Source: an uncultured Lachnospiraceae bacterium
GTDB taxonomy: Bacteria; Bacillota; Clostridia; Lachnospirales; Lachnospiraceae
DNA length: 64,000 nt
Assembly: GCA_910586315.1 (NCBI GenBank)
Contig: CAJUIP010000016.1
Coordinates: 1 to 64,000, forward strand
Reading direction: 5' to 3'
The notes under the pieces were generated by a model. It was not told where the DNA came from. It did no database searches and saw nothing but the letters and a program-made list of their open reading frames with translations. Each line of letters starts with the position of its first letter. Positions within the stretch are counted from its first letter, which is position 1. Of this stretch, positions 41,841 to 50,406 are shown one piece after another. A program made the position numbers and the translations under genes.

Positions 41841-44474
41841 ATGGAAAAACTGTTATTGATTGACGGGCACAGTATTTTAAACCGTGCCTTTTATGGCGTT
41901 CCCAATCTGACCAATGCAGAAGGGGCTCACACCAATGCCGTGTATGGCTTTTTAAATATCCTTTTTAAGCTTTTGGAGGAGGAGAAGCCGGACTGTCTGG
42001 CAGTGGCCTTTGACTTAAAGGCCCCCACCTTCCGCCATAAGATGTATGACGATTACAAGGGAACCAGAAAGCCCATGCCGGAGGAGCTTCATGAGCAGGT
42101 GCCGCTAATGAAGGAGGCTCTGGCAGCCATGGGAATCCCCATTCTCACGAAAGAGGGGTATGAGGCAGACGATATCTTGGGAACGGCGGCTAAGAGAGCC
42201 CAGGCGGAAGGGGCCGAAGTCACGATTGTTTCCGGCGACCGCGACCTTTTGCAGCTTGCCGACGCCCATATTAAAATCAGCATCCCCAAAACGAGCCGCG
42301 GCTCCACGGAGGTTCATACCTATTATCCGGCGGACGTGGTGAAAGAATACCAGGTAACGCCGGAACAGTTCATTGATGTGAAGGCCCTGATGGGAGATTC
42401 CTCCGACAATATCCCGGGGGTTCCTTCTGTTGGAGAAAAAACGGCCACCAGCCTGATTGTACAGTATGGGAGCCTTGCGGGCGTTTATGAGCACATTTCA
42501 GAGGTGAAGCCGCCCCGCGCGAAAAAGTCCCTGGAGGAGCACAAGGACCTGGCGGATTTATCTTATGCGCTGGCCAAAATCTGTATTGACGCGCCTGTGG
42601 ATTTTTCCATGGAAAACGCGAAAATCGGAGATTTATATACAAAAGAAGCCTACGAGTTCATGAGCCGGATGGGATTTAAGTCCCTGCTTTCCAGGTTTGG
42701 AGAGCACATGAAAAAAGAAGTCTCAGACAAACATGATTTCAGGGCCGTGACAGACCTTTCTCAGGCGGAGGCCCTTTTTGAGGAAGCCATGAAGGCGGAG
42801 AGAATCGGCGGAAATCTTTTGACGGACGGCAAGATGGTCTGCGGCCTCTCCCTGTGCTGGGATGAAACCATGTCTTACTTTTTCCATGCGGAAGGATTTT
42901 TGACCGGGCAGTATCTGGCCGATAAAATGACCGGGCTTTGCAAAACGGGAAAGGTCTGGGTTATGGATTTGAAGGGAATGCTCCCGTTCCTTTCCGTGGA
43001 TTACGGCGATACCGTATACGACGCCGGAGTGGCCGCCTATCTTTTAAATCCGCTGAAGGATTCTTATGAATACGACGACCTGGCCAGAGACTACCTTGGA
43101 AGAACAATGCCCTCCCGAAGCGATCTGTTAAAAAAGCTGAGTTTTGAGGAAGCCTGGGAGACGGAGAGGGAGGCCCTCCTGACCTGTGCCGGATCTATGG
43201 CGTATGCGGCGTACGCGTCCGGGCCGCTTTTGATGGAAAAGCTTTCTGAGGAGGGGATGAAGGATTTATATCTGACCATAGAGCTTCCCCTGATTTATGC
43301 CCTGTTCCATATGGAAGCAGAGGGCATCGCCGTGCGCCCGAAGGAGCTTTCGGATTACGGCGAAAAGCTGAAAAAACAGATTTCGATTTTGGAAAAGGAA
43401 ATCTGGGAGATGACCGGCTGCGAGTTTAATATCAATTCTCCCAAACAGCTGGGGGAGATTCTCTTTGAGAAAATGAAGCTGAAAGGCGGAAAAAAGACGA
43501 AGACAGGCTATTCCACGGCGGCCGACGTGCTGGAAAAGCTGGCGCCGGAGTATCCAGTGGTGAGAAAAATCCTTGATTACCGCCAGTATGCCAAATTAAA
43601 TTCCACCTATGCGGACGGACTTGGAACGTACATCGGTTCTGACGGAAGAATCCACAGCCGTTTTAACCAGACCATCACGGCGACAGGGCGAATCTCCAGC
43701 ACCGAGCCGAACCTCCAGAATATCCCCATCCGTATGGAACTGGGCCGCGAAATCCGTAAGGTTTTCGTTCCCAGGGATGGATATGTATTTCTCGATGCGG
43801 ACTACTCCCAGATTGAGCTGCGCGTGCTGGCCCATTTATCCGGGGATGAACGGCTCATCGAGGCATATAAAAGCGCCCAGGATATCCATGCCATCACCGC
43901 CTCCCAGGTATTTCACATTCCCCTTGAGGAGGTGACTCCGCTCCAGAGGCGCAATGCCAAGGCGGTGAATTTCGGCATTGTATACGGAATCAGCGCTTTC
44001 GGCCTCAGTGAGGACTTAAGCATTTCCAGGAAAGAGGCTCTGGAATATATTAACAAATACTTTGAAACCTACCCGCAGGTAAAGGAATTTCTGGACGGGC
44101 TGGTGGAGGGCGCGAAGGAAAAGGGATACGTGTCCACGATGTTTGGCCGCCGCCGTCCGGTGCCGGAATTAAAATCGGCAAACTTTATGCAGCGTTCGTT
44201 TGGCGAAAGGGTGGCCATGAATTCCCCCATCCAGGGAACGGCTGCCGATATCATTAAAATCGCCATGATCCGGGTGGATAAAAGGCTTCGCGAAGAGGGC
44301 TTCCAGTCCAGGCTGATTCTTCAGGTTCACGACGAACTTTTAGTGGAGACAAAGGAATCGGAGCTTGAGAACGTAAAACAGATTCTTTCGGAAGAGATGA
44401 GTCGGGCCGCCGTTCTTCAGGTAGATCTGGAAATTGATATGCATGACGGAAAAAACTGGTTTGAGGCAAAGTAG
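41841..44474 (+). CDS. polA: DNA polymerase I
   Basis: 877 residues, cytoplasmic repair polymerase that removes Okazaki primers. The N-terminal 5' nuclease begins LLLIDGHSILNRAFYG and has VSGDRDLLQLAD near residue 135. A middle domain (about 300-470) corresponds to the 3'-5' exonuclease but appears to lack its catalytic acids, as in many Firmicutes. The polymerase has motif A DADYSQIELRVLAHLSGDE near 655, motif B RRNAKAVNFGIVYGIS near 710, and motif C LQVHDELLVE near 830. The start follows TAGGAGTGA. It heads a run with coaE and the MBL hydrolase gene, spaced by a few bases. Confidence 0.96.
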   Translation: MEKLLLIDGHSILNRAFYGVPNLTNAEGAHTNAVYGFLNILFKLLEEEKPDCLAVAFDLKAPTFRHKMYDDYKGTRKPMPEELHEQVPLMKEALAAMGIPILTKEGYEADDILGTAAKRAQAEGAEVTIVSGDRDLLQLADAHIKISIPKTSRGSTEVHTYYPADVVKEYQVTPEQFIDVKALMGDSSDNIPGVPSVGEKTATSLIVQYGSLAGVYEHISEVKPPRAKKSLEEHKDLADLSYALAKICIDAPVDFSMENAKIGDLYTKEAYEFMSRMGFKSLLSRFGEHMKKEVSDKHDFRAVTDLSQAEALFEEAMKAERIGGNLLTDGKMVCGLSLCWDETMSYFFHAEGFLTGQYLADKMTGLCKTGKVWVMDLKGMLPFLSVDYGDTVYDAGVAAYLLNPLKDSYEYDDLARDYLGRTMPSRSDLLKKLSFEEAWETEREALLTCAGSMAYAAYASGPLLMEKLSEEGMKDLYLTIELPLIYALFHMEAEGIAVRPKELSDYGEKLKKQISILEKEIWEMTGCEFNINSPKQLGEILFEKMKLKGGKKTKTGYSTAADVLEKLAPEYPVVRKILDYRQYAKLNSTYADGLGTYIGSDGRIHSRFNQTITATGRISSTEPNLQNIPIRMELGREIRKVFVPRDGYVFLDADYSQIELRVLAHLSGDERLIEAYKSAQDIHAITASQVFHIPLEEVTPLQRRNAKAVNFGIVYGISAFGLSEDLSISRKEALEYINKYFETYPQVKEFLDGLVEGAKEKGYVSTMFGRRRPVPELKSANFMQRSFGERVAMNSPIQGTAADIIKIAMIRVDKRLREEGFQSRLILQVHDELLVETKESELENVKQILSEEMSRAAVLQVDLEIDMHDGKNWFEAK

Positions 44475-44478
44475 ATCC

Positions 44479-45078
44479 ATGGACAAAAGAGAAAAGAAAA
44501 TCATAGGGATTACCGGCGGCGTGGGCGCCGGTAAGAGCAGTGTTTTAAATATTTTGAAAACAAAATTTGGCGCCAGGATTATTTTGGCTGATCTGGTGGC
44601 CCGCGGCCTGATGGAGCCGGGAACGGAGGGGCTTTTTCTGGTCACAAAAGCCCTAGGGACGGGATTTTTAACGGAGGACGGCCTCGTGGACCGGACGGCG
44701 CTGGCGGATCTTATTTTTCATGACTCTAAGGCCCTTGAGACCATGAATTCCATTATTCATCCCCTGGTATGGGAGGCCATGAAAACAGAGGCAGAGGAAG
44801 CAGAGGAGTCCCTGATTGTCGTGGAGGCCGCTGTTTTCACCACGGCTCCCAAAGACTTTTTTGACGAATTGTGGTATGTGCATACTGACGGGGAAACCAG
44901 AATCCGGCGGCTCATGGAAAGCCGCGGCTATTCCAGGGAAAAATGCGAGAGCATCATCAAAAACCAGAAGCCGGACTCCTGGTACAAGGCCCTCTGCGGC
45001 CGCGTGATTGACAACAACGGGACGGAAGAAGAGACGGAAAAACAGTTAAAGGAGATTCTTGGCCATGAGATTTGTTAG
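44479..45078 (+). CDS. coaE: Dephospho-CoA kinase
   Basis: Last step of CoA synthesis, phosphorylating the 3' hydroxyl of dephospho-CoA with ATP. The 199-residue protein has the P-loop GITGGVGAGKSSVL near residue 11, LADLVARGLMEPG, the lid SRGYSREKCESIIKNQ near residue 140, and the usual length. The ATG at 44479 begins four bases after the polA stop; polA-coaE order is common in Firmicutes. The gene overlaps the next by 14 bases. Confidence 0.95.
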   Translation: MDKREKKIIGITGGVGAGKSSVLNILKTKFGARIILADLVARGLMEPGTEGLFLVTKALGTGFLTEDGLVDRTALADLIFHDSKALETMNSIIHPLVWEAMKTEAEEAEESLIVVEAAVFTTAPKDFFDELWYVHTDGETRIRRLMESRGYSREKCESIIKNQKPDSWYKALCGRVIDNNGTEEETEKQLKEILGHEIC

Positions 45079-45862
45079 CATTGCCAGCGGCAGCAGTGGA
45101 AACTGCATCTATGCGGGGACGGAACATACGCACATTCTGGTGGATGCGGGAATCAGCGCCAGGCGGACGGAACAGGGGCTTTTTGAGGTGGGCGTAAAGC
45201 CGTCCGAGCTGTCCGCCATCTTCATCACCCACGAGCATTCCGACCATGTAAAGGGGCTTGGGGTACTGGCCAGAAAATATGAAATCCCTATTTACGGGAC
45301 CCAGGGGACCTTGAGGGAAATCCGAAAGATGAAGGGGCTTTTGGAATACCCCAGGGAGCTTTTAACCCCTGTGCTTCCTGATGTAAAATTTCAGGTGGGA
45401 GATCTGGATGTGATGCCCTTCCATATTGATCATGACGCCGCGGACCCGGTGGCATACCGGATTCAGGCCGGAGCGAAGTCCATTGCCGTCGCCACGGATC
45501 TGGGACATTTCAACCAGTATACTATAGATCATCTTCTGGATCTGGATGCGGTTCTTCTGGAATCCAACCATGACAGGCGGATGCTGGAGACAGGCCCCTA
45601 TCCCTATTATCTGAAACGGAGAATTATGGGCGATTTCGGACATCTGTCCAATGAGAACGCCGGGCGGCTCTTAAATTGTATTTTAAACGATAAGCTGAAA
45701 CATATTCTGCTAGGCCACTTAAGCAAGGAGAATAACCTGCCGGAACTGGCCTATGAAACCGTCCGCCTGGAGGTGGACATGGGCGACTGTCCCTATCAGG
45801 CCTCGGATTTTCACATGGCGGTGGCTGGGCGGGACAAGATGTCTGAGATTTTAACGGTGTAG
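45065..45862 (+). CDS. Metallo-beta-lactamase-fold hydrolase, YycJ/WalJ-like
   Basis: 265 residues. The start RFVSIASGSSGNCIYAGTEHTHILVDAG is typical of the YycJ (WalJ) exonuclease-like group, followed by the metal motif THEHSDHVKGL near residue 60 and FHIDHDAADPVAYRI near residue 120; SNHDRRML and GHLSNENA supply the later histidines. Family members in Bacillus are linked to the WalRK locus and to DNA maintenance; no walRK genes are here. ATG 45065 fits AAAGGAG better than an in-frame TTG at 45059. Confidence 0.88.
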   Translation: MRFVSIASGSSGNCIYAGTEHTHILVDAGISARRTEQGLFEVGVKPSELSAIFITHEHSDHVKGLGVLARKYEIPIYGTQGTLREIRKMKGLLEYPRELLTPVLPDVKFQVGDLDVMPFHIDHDAADPVAYRIQAGAKSIAVATDLGHFNQYTIDHLLDLDAVLLESNHDRRMLETGPYPYYLKRRIMGDFGHLSNENAGRLLNCILNDKLKHILLGHLSKENNLPELAYETVRLEVDMGDCPYQASDFHMAVAGRDKMSEILTV

Positions 45863-45962
45863 CGGGGAAGGCCGCAATCTGGAAATTACAGCCGAATGCC
45901 GCAGTTTCACACGGGCTGGTTTCGAAATGTGCGCTGTAGTGCTGGGAAATGGAGTTCAAAAA

Positions 45963-47138
45963 ATGGTATATCAGGAAGAAGTACAAAAGCTGTTTGAAAC
46001 GTTTCTGACAGAGAATCCCATTGCGGCTGTCTTAAGCGGACAGCTGGAAAAAACAGAATTTCTGAAAATGCGGCTGCACCCGGTACTTTTGGGGGAAACC
46101 ATGATGTTTCAGGCTGAGGAATTTCGGGGAAAGCAGGCCTTTCATAAAAATATGGACAGGGATCAGGCCGCCGGCTACCTGACAGGGCTTATGGGAACTT
46201 CCTTTAAGCAGGCCCAATTAGAGACTGCAGACTGGACGGCTTCGGTTCTTGTGAGCAAAAAGGGGAAGGCCACAATCAAAGTGAAAAAGCGGGCAGAAGA
46301 CGGAGAGAGGAAGCTGGAAGACGCCTGGAAAAACGGCCTTTCCCATAACCGGAAAAAGCAGTACATTTTAGAGGAAGGCATTCCGGTTCCGTTTCTGATT
46401 GACCTGGGCGTTCAAACTAGGGAGGGACGGATTGTGCATGCCCGCTATGACAAATTCCGGCAGATCAACCGTTTTCTGGAGTTCATTGAGGACATCCTCC
46501 CGAGACTTAACAAAGAGCGGGAGTCGGTCATCCTGGACTTTGGATGCGGAAAATCCTATCTGACGTTTGCCATGTATTATTATCTGAAGGAGCTTAAGGG
46601 GTATCCGGTCCGAATTATCGGTCTTGATTTAAAGGAAGACGTCATAGAAAAGTGCAATGCGCTGGCCCGCCGCTATGGATATGAAAAGCTTACTTTCTAT
46701 ACAGGGAACATCGCCTCCTATGAAGGCGCAGACCAGGTGGATATGGTTGTGACGCTCCATGCCTGCGATACGGCCACGGATTATGCGCTGGAGAAGGCGG
46801 TGCGTCTGGGCGCGTCCGTCATTCTTTCCGTTCCCTGCTGCCAGCATGAACTGAACGGCCAGATGGAAAGCCAGCTCATGAAGCCGGTGTTTCAGTACGG
46901 AATCATAAAAGAGCGGATGGCGGCTCTCTATACGGACGCCCTGCGGGCCCAGATTTTGGAGGCTATGGGCTATCGGGTTCAGATTCTGGAGTTTATTGAC
47001 ATGGAACATACGCCGAAGAATCTTTTAATCCGCGCCGTGAAGCAGGGGAAGAAAAAAGAAAATCAGAAAGAGCTTTTAGATATTATGGAAGAGCTCCATG
47101 TGGAGCCAACCCTGTATAAACTGCTAATGCGTAATTGA
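45963..47138 (+). CDS. SAM-dependent methyltransferase (Methyltransf_32-like)
   Basis: 391 residues. The C-terminal half is a class I Rossmann methyltransferase: VILDFGCGKSYLTFAMYYYL (SAM motif I, near residue 190), IIGLDLKEDVIEKCNALA, VVTLHACDTATDYAL and LSVPCCQHELN. LHACDTATD and the PCCQHE pair are typical of a group thought to modify RNA or small thiol substrates; the target is not known. The N-terminal 170 residues form a separate domain containing HNRKKQYILEEG. The ATG at 45963 follows GGAG; an in-frame start 12 codons earlier has no ribosome site. A promoter-like sequence for a downstream RNA overlaps its end. Confidence 0.82.
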   Translation: MVYQEEVQKLFETFLTENPIAAVLSGQLEKTEFLKMRLHPVLLGETMMFQAEEFRGKQAFHKNMDRDQAAGYLTGLMGTSFKQAQLETADWTASVLVSKKGKATIKVKKRAEDGERKLEDAWKNGLSHNRKKQYILEEGIPVPFLIDLGVQTREGRIVHARYDKFRQINRFLEFIEDILPRLNKERESVILDFGCGKSYLTFAMYYYLKELKGYPVRIIGLDLKEDVIEKCNALARRYGYEKLTFYTGNIASYEGADQVDMVVTLHACDTATDYALEKAVRLGASVILSVPCCQHELNGQMESQLMKPVFQYGIIKERMAALYTDALRAQILEAMGYRVQILEFIDMEHTPKNLLIRAVKQGKKKENQKELLDIMEELHVEPTLYKLLMRN

Positions 47139-47163
47139 ACTTCCTGCCGAATTATGGTAGGAT
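47135..47163 (+). promoter_or_regulatory. Promoter-like sequence for the RNA at 47170
   Basis: TTGAAC (47135-47140), a 17-base spacer, then TAGGAT (47158-47163). It starts over the methyltransferase stop codon and points into the structured interval that follows. The next gene on the right is on the other strand, so a protein-coding transcript is not expected. Confidence 0.5.
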
Positions 47164-47169
47164 TTATCT

Positions 47170-47355
47170 GGGAATACCAAGATGGTAGGCGGTTAGCCCT
47201 CTTCGGAGGGACTGTGACCCTCCGATGATATAGAAACCAGAAACGGAATCTGAGAAAAGAGGGCTACAGCTGTAACTGACTAATCGGGCTAACCGTCTAT
47301 CGGTGGCTCCTGCTGGGCATCTGTAAATGCCGCGGCCCTCTGCAGCACCTTTATA
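47170..47355 (+). ncRNA. Candidate structured non-coding RNA, family not recognised
   Basis: A 14-bp closing stem pairs TAGGCGGTTAGCCC (47186-47199) with GGGCTAACCGTCTA (47286-47299), with one wobble. Inside are the hairpin CGGAGGG/CCCTCCG (47204-47224) and a TACAGCTGTA palindrome near 47265. Downstream a GGCAT/ATGCC hairpin (47317-47331) and a GGTG/CACC pair (47302, 47346) are followed by T-rich sequence from 47350. A promoter-like element precedes it. No reading frame fits. I could not match it to tmRNA, RNase P, SRP or 6S from memory, so the identity is open. Confidence 0.55.
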
Positions 47356-47360
47356 AACTT

Positions 47361-48572
47361 TTATAAAAGAATCACAGACCGGGTAAATTCATTTTTTATG
47401 GATTTCCCGGTTTTTATTTCGCATATCATGCGGTAAAGCTCAGAGGTGAGAAGGTGTTTTTCAAAGAGCCGCAGGGCTTCCCCGGAAAGATTGGAGGAGG
47501 CATCGGCTGTTTTTGTGATAACGGGAACTTCAGAATTCTTTTTAAGCTCTGTAAGGAGCGGCGCGGCATCCTTTCGAAACCCCAGGATCCTCAGCCAGGG
47601 GCACATGTCCATCTCTTTAAAGGAGGAGAGATCCTGTTTTGTGATTCCGAGCGTAACATTGAGGAGACTGCGGCTTACGCGGGTGTACGTGTACTGCCGG
47701 TCTTTGGAGGCAGCAGTAAGCTTTCTTGCGGGAAGAAAGTGCAGCCTGTTTTTATAAAGCTTTGCCGCCAGATCCTTTGGCATACCGGAAGCGTCTTCCA
47801 GCTGCTTTCGGGAAGCGTTTAAAAGCTTTTCATTTAAAACCGCGGAAAAATCGTCAAAGGTTACGGCGGGGCAGCCCTCTTTTTCAAAACAGGTGAAAAA
47901 GGCATCCGGCAGGATCTTCATAAGAAATTCCGGATCATTTTCTTCAATGGCTTTTCGCGCCGCCGTGGCTGAGGCAAAAGAACCATTGCGGTTTTCGCTG
48001 TGATAGCCGGGATCTGTGCGCGCTATGGTAAAGGGTTCCATGGGAGAATGCAGATCTTTTAAGGCCTTCAGATATTCTATCCCCAGGATGTCGTTGGGAG
48101 AGGAGGGAACCGCGCCGTATCCGGCTGTTTCATATGCATCGGCGCGGGCCATGGGCCAGGACAGCCCTTTTTTTAAGCCCTGGCGGATCAGAGAGGAGAT
48201 TTCCTCCGTTTCCGTATCCATACATTCCGCCTGGGATTTTAGAAAATCAAGATTTCCGCATTCGCTTCCAAAAGATAAAATATCCACAACTCCTGACTTT
48301 TCCAGGGAAGACACCGCGCACCCGGCAAAGTCCGCGGCGCTTGATATAGCGCCGAACACAGGAAGCTCAAAAACCAGGTCGGCTCCGGACATAAGAGCAG
48401 TTTGGGTCCGGAGATATTTGTTAAAAATTGCGGGTTCTCCCCGCTGGACGTAATCACCGCTCATGATCACCACAAGATAATCTGCACCCGTCTGTCTTCT
48501 GGTTTCCGCCATATGATATCTGTGTCCGTTATGAAACGGATTGTATTCTGCAATGATACCGGCTGTTTTCAT
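47361..48572 (-). CDS. tmcAL: tRNA(Met) cytidine acetate ligase
   Basis: 403 residues. Uses acetate and ATP to acetylate C34 of elongator tRNA-Met (ac4C). The nucleotidyltransferase-like N-terminus has GIIAEYNPFHNGHRYHMAETRR with the HxGH-type motif, VVIMSGDYVQRGEPAIFNKYLR, then SFGSECGNLDFL near residue 112 and LGIEYLKAL near 170; this is the YlbM/DUF795 family in its entirety. The start at 48572 gives a clean N-terminus; an upstream in-frame ATG adds seven residues. It is monocistronic on the minus strand. The foldback at 48611-48730 lies in its upstream spacer. Confidence 0.92.
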   Translation of the reverse strand: MKTAGIIAEYNPFHNGHRYHMAETRRQTGADYLVVIMSGDYVQRGEPAIFNKYLRTQTALMSGADLVFELPVFGAISSAADFAGCAVSSLEKSGVVDILSFGSECGNLDFLKSQAECMDTETEEISSLIRQGLKKGLSWPMARADAYETAGYGAVPSSPNDILGIEYLKALKDLHSPMEPFTIARTDPGYHSENRNGSFASATAARKAIEENDPEFLMKILPDAFFTCFEKEGCPAVTFDDFSAVLNEKLLNASRKQLEDASGMPKDLAAKLYKNRLHFLPARKLTAASKDRQYTYTRVSRSLLNVTLGITKQDLSSFKEMDMCPWLRILGFRKDAAPLLTELKKNSEVPVITKTADASSNLSGEALRLFEKHLLTSELYRMICEIKTGKSIKNEFTRSVILL

Positions 48573-48610
48573 AGAAACCCCCATGCCTGCCATCAGGCAC
48601 CACCATGAAT

Positions 48611-48730
48611 GAAAGGGTTTCCTATGAGCCTCCGGCGGATGTGCAGAAAACGGGAGTGGAAGATGCCGCTTCGCGGCCCCGTTTTCGCACGTTCAGCGCC
48701 GGAGCGCTGAACTTTCATAGAAATCCTTTC
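48611..48730. repeat. 120-bp foldback between tmcAL and darA
   Basis: GAAAGGGTTTCCTATGA (48611-48627) pairs with TCATAGAAATCCTTTC (48715-48730), and the inner GCAGAAAACGGG pairs with CCCGTTTTCGC. A perfect 8-bp stem TTCAGCGC/GCGCTGAA with CGGA loop lies in the right arm (48691-48710). Located in the divergent spacer of two genes, so it is not a terminator for either. No coding potential. Confidence 0.6.
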
Positions 48731-48793
48731 ATAAATGTATGTTAAAATCACGTAAATATTATATAATAAATGAGAATTTAAGGCAATATTAAA

Positions 48794-48822
48794 TTGTTAT
48801 CTGTAAGAAAATGTGATATACT
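48794..48822 (+). promoter_or_regulatory. Promoter for darA
   Basis: TTGTTA (48794-48799) and TATACT (48817-48822) with a 17-base spacer, about 60 bases before the start codon of the gene at 48884. A GC-rich leader with a CCGAGGAG motif follows. Confidence 0.7.
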
Positions 48823-48883
48823 GAAAGAAAAGCCGGGTGCAGCCCGAGGAGAAGCACCCCCTGAAAGAAAGGATTGATGATTC

Positions 48884-49216
48884 ATGAAACTGATTTATGC
48901 CATTGTCCGTTATGATAACGAAGATGAGGTCATTAACGCATTGACTAAAAAACACTTCAGCATTACAAAGCTTGCCACAACAGGAGGCTTCCTGAAGAAA
49001 GGAAACACCACGTTAATGATCGGTACAGAAGCTGACCGCGTGAAAGAAGCCATTGAAATCATTAAAAAAGAATGCGGAAAACGCCAGAAAATTACAGTCA
49101 ATATGCCGTATATTTCCGGTTCCACCATGATGAACTGTGCCACTATGCCTATGAACGTGGAGGTGGGCGGCGCCACGATCTTTGTCATTGACGTGGAAGA
49201 ATATGAGAAAATCTAA
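48884..49216 (+). CDS. darA: Cyclic di-AMP receptor, PII-like
   Basis: 110-residue small cytoplasmic protein of the DUF970/PstA/DarA family, a PII-like trimer that binds c-di-AMP. Features are MKLIYAIVRYDNEDEVINALTKKHFSITKLATTGGFLKKGNTTLMIGTE, where the TTGGFLKKGNTT T-loop and G contacts bind the nucleotide, and a C-terminal VEVGGATIFVIDVEEYEKI. c-di-AMP is an osmolyte and cell-wall signal; the receptor's downstream target is unknown. It has its own promoter (48794-48822) and lies before pta. Confidence 0.93.
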   Translation: MKLIYAIVRYDNEDEVINALTKKHFSITKLATTGGFLKKGNTTLMIGTEADRVKEAIEIIKKECGKRQKITVNMPYISGSTMMNCATMPMNVEVGGATIFVIDVEEYEKI

Positions 49217-49293
49217 AGCTCCTTTGGAGCAGGCGTTCGGCTTCCGCTGAATGATAAGTATTGAAAAAAGTGCAAAAAAATGCCAAAACCTGC

Positions 49294-49322
49294 TTGTATC
49301 GTATATTTTGCTGATATATAAT
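49294..49322 (+). promoter_or_regulatory. Promoter for pta-ackA
   Basis: TTGTAT (49294-49299), a 17-base spacer, and perfect TATAAT (49317-49322). The transcript would start near 49330, leaving about 45 bases of leader before pta. Confidence 0.85.
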
Positions 49323-49373
49323 AAAAGCAGGTATGAACCAATAAAACGGAAACAAGAAGGGAGTATACGAACC

Positions 49374-50375
49374 ATGTCATTCATTGATCGCATGAAGGAG
49401 AAGGCAAGACAGGACAAGCAGACGATTGTTCTGCCGGAGAGCAATGATAAGAGAACTCTGATCGCTGCCGCCCAGGTCCTGAAAGAGGGTACTGCCGACC
49501 TTATCATGGTAGGTAAGGAAGAGAAAATTATGGATGGTGCTCACTGGCTGGAAGTGGATCTCACCGGTCTTCAGGTTGTGGACCCGGATACGGATAAAAA
49601 CTTCGAGCATTATGCAGAGACTCTGTTCGAGCTTAGAAAGAACAAGGGAATGACTCTTGAAAAAGCGAAGGAGACCTTAAAGAGCGATTATATCACCTAT
49701 GGCGTTATGATGGTGAAGGCAAAAGACGCAGACGGACTTGTTGCCGGCGCATGCCACGCAACTGCCGATACCTTAAGACCTGCGCTTCAGATCCTTAAAA
49801 CAGCTCCGGGAACGGAACTGGTATCCGGTTTCTTCATTATGGACGTTCCCAATTGTTCGTATGGCGCAAACGGAACCTTCCTGTTCGCAGACTGCGGTTT
49901 GAATCAGGATCCCACCGCGGAAGAGCTTGCCGCTATCGCAGAAAGCAGTTCAAAGAGCTTCCGCGCCCTGGTTGGTGAGAAGCCAATTATCGCAATGCTG
50001 TCCCACTCCACAAAGGGAAGCGCAAAGCATGCCCTGGTTGACAAGGTGGTAAATGCGGTAAATATTGCACATGAAAAATATCCGCAGCTTGATCTGGACG
50101 GCGAGCTTCAGCTTGATGCCGCGCTTGTTCCCTCCGTAGCCAAGTCCAAGGCCAAGGGAAGCGATGTGGCAGGCCATGCAAATGTTCTTATTTTCCCGAA
50201 TCTGGACTGTGGAAATATCGGTTACAAGCTGGTTCAGAGACTTGCGAACGCAGAGGCTTACGGCCCTATGCTTCAGGGAATCTCAAGACCGGTCAACGAT
50301 TTATCCCGTGGATGTTCCGCGGAGGATATCGTAGGCGTCGTTGCATTAACAGCCGTGCAGGCTCAGATGTCTTAA
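49374..50375 (+). CDS. pta: Phosphate acetyltransferase
   Basis: 333 residues, the short Pta type without the N-terminal DRTGG domains. It turns acetyl-CoA and phosphate into acetyl phosphate. Sequence landmarks are KQTIVLPESNDKRTLIAAAQVL, GLVAGACHATADTLRPALQIL, MLSHSTKGSA near residue 220 and NVLIFPNLDCGNIGYKLVQRL near residue 275. The ATG follows AAGGGAG. With ackA 31 bases downstream it forms the classical acetate-producing operon that gives ATP in fermentation. Confidence 0.97.
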   Translation: MSFIDRMKEKARQDKQTIVLPESNDKRTLIAAAQVLKEGTADLIMVGKEEKIMDGAHWLEVDLTGLQVVDPDTDKNFEHYAETLFELRKNKGMTLEKAKETLKSDYITYGVMMVKAKDADGLVAGACHATADTLRPALQILKTAPGTELVSGFFIMDVPNCSYGANGTFLFADCGLNQDPTAEELAAIAESSSKSFRALVGEKPIIAMLSHSTKGSAKHALVDKVVNAVNIAHEKYPQLDLDGELQLDAALVPSVAKSKAKGSDVAGHANVLIFPNLDCGNIGYKLVQRLANAEAYGPMLQGISRPVNDLSRGCSAEDIVGVVALTAVQAQMS

Positions 50376-50406
50376 TCAATAATAATTTTTTGAAGGAGTT
50401 ATTCAA

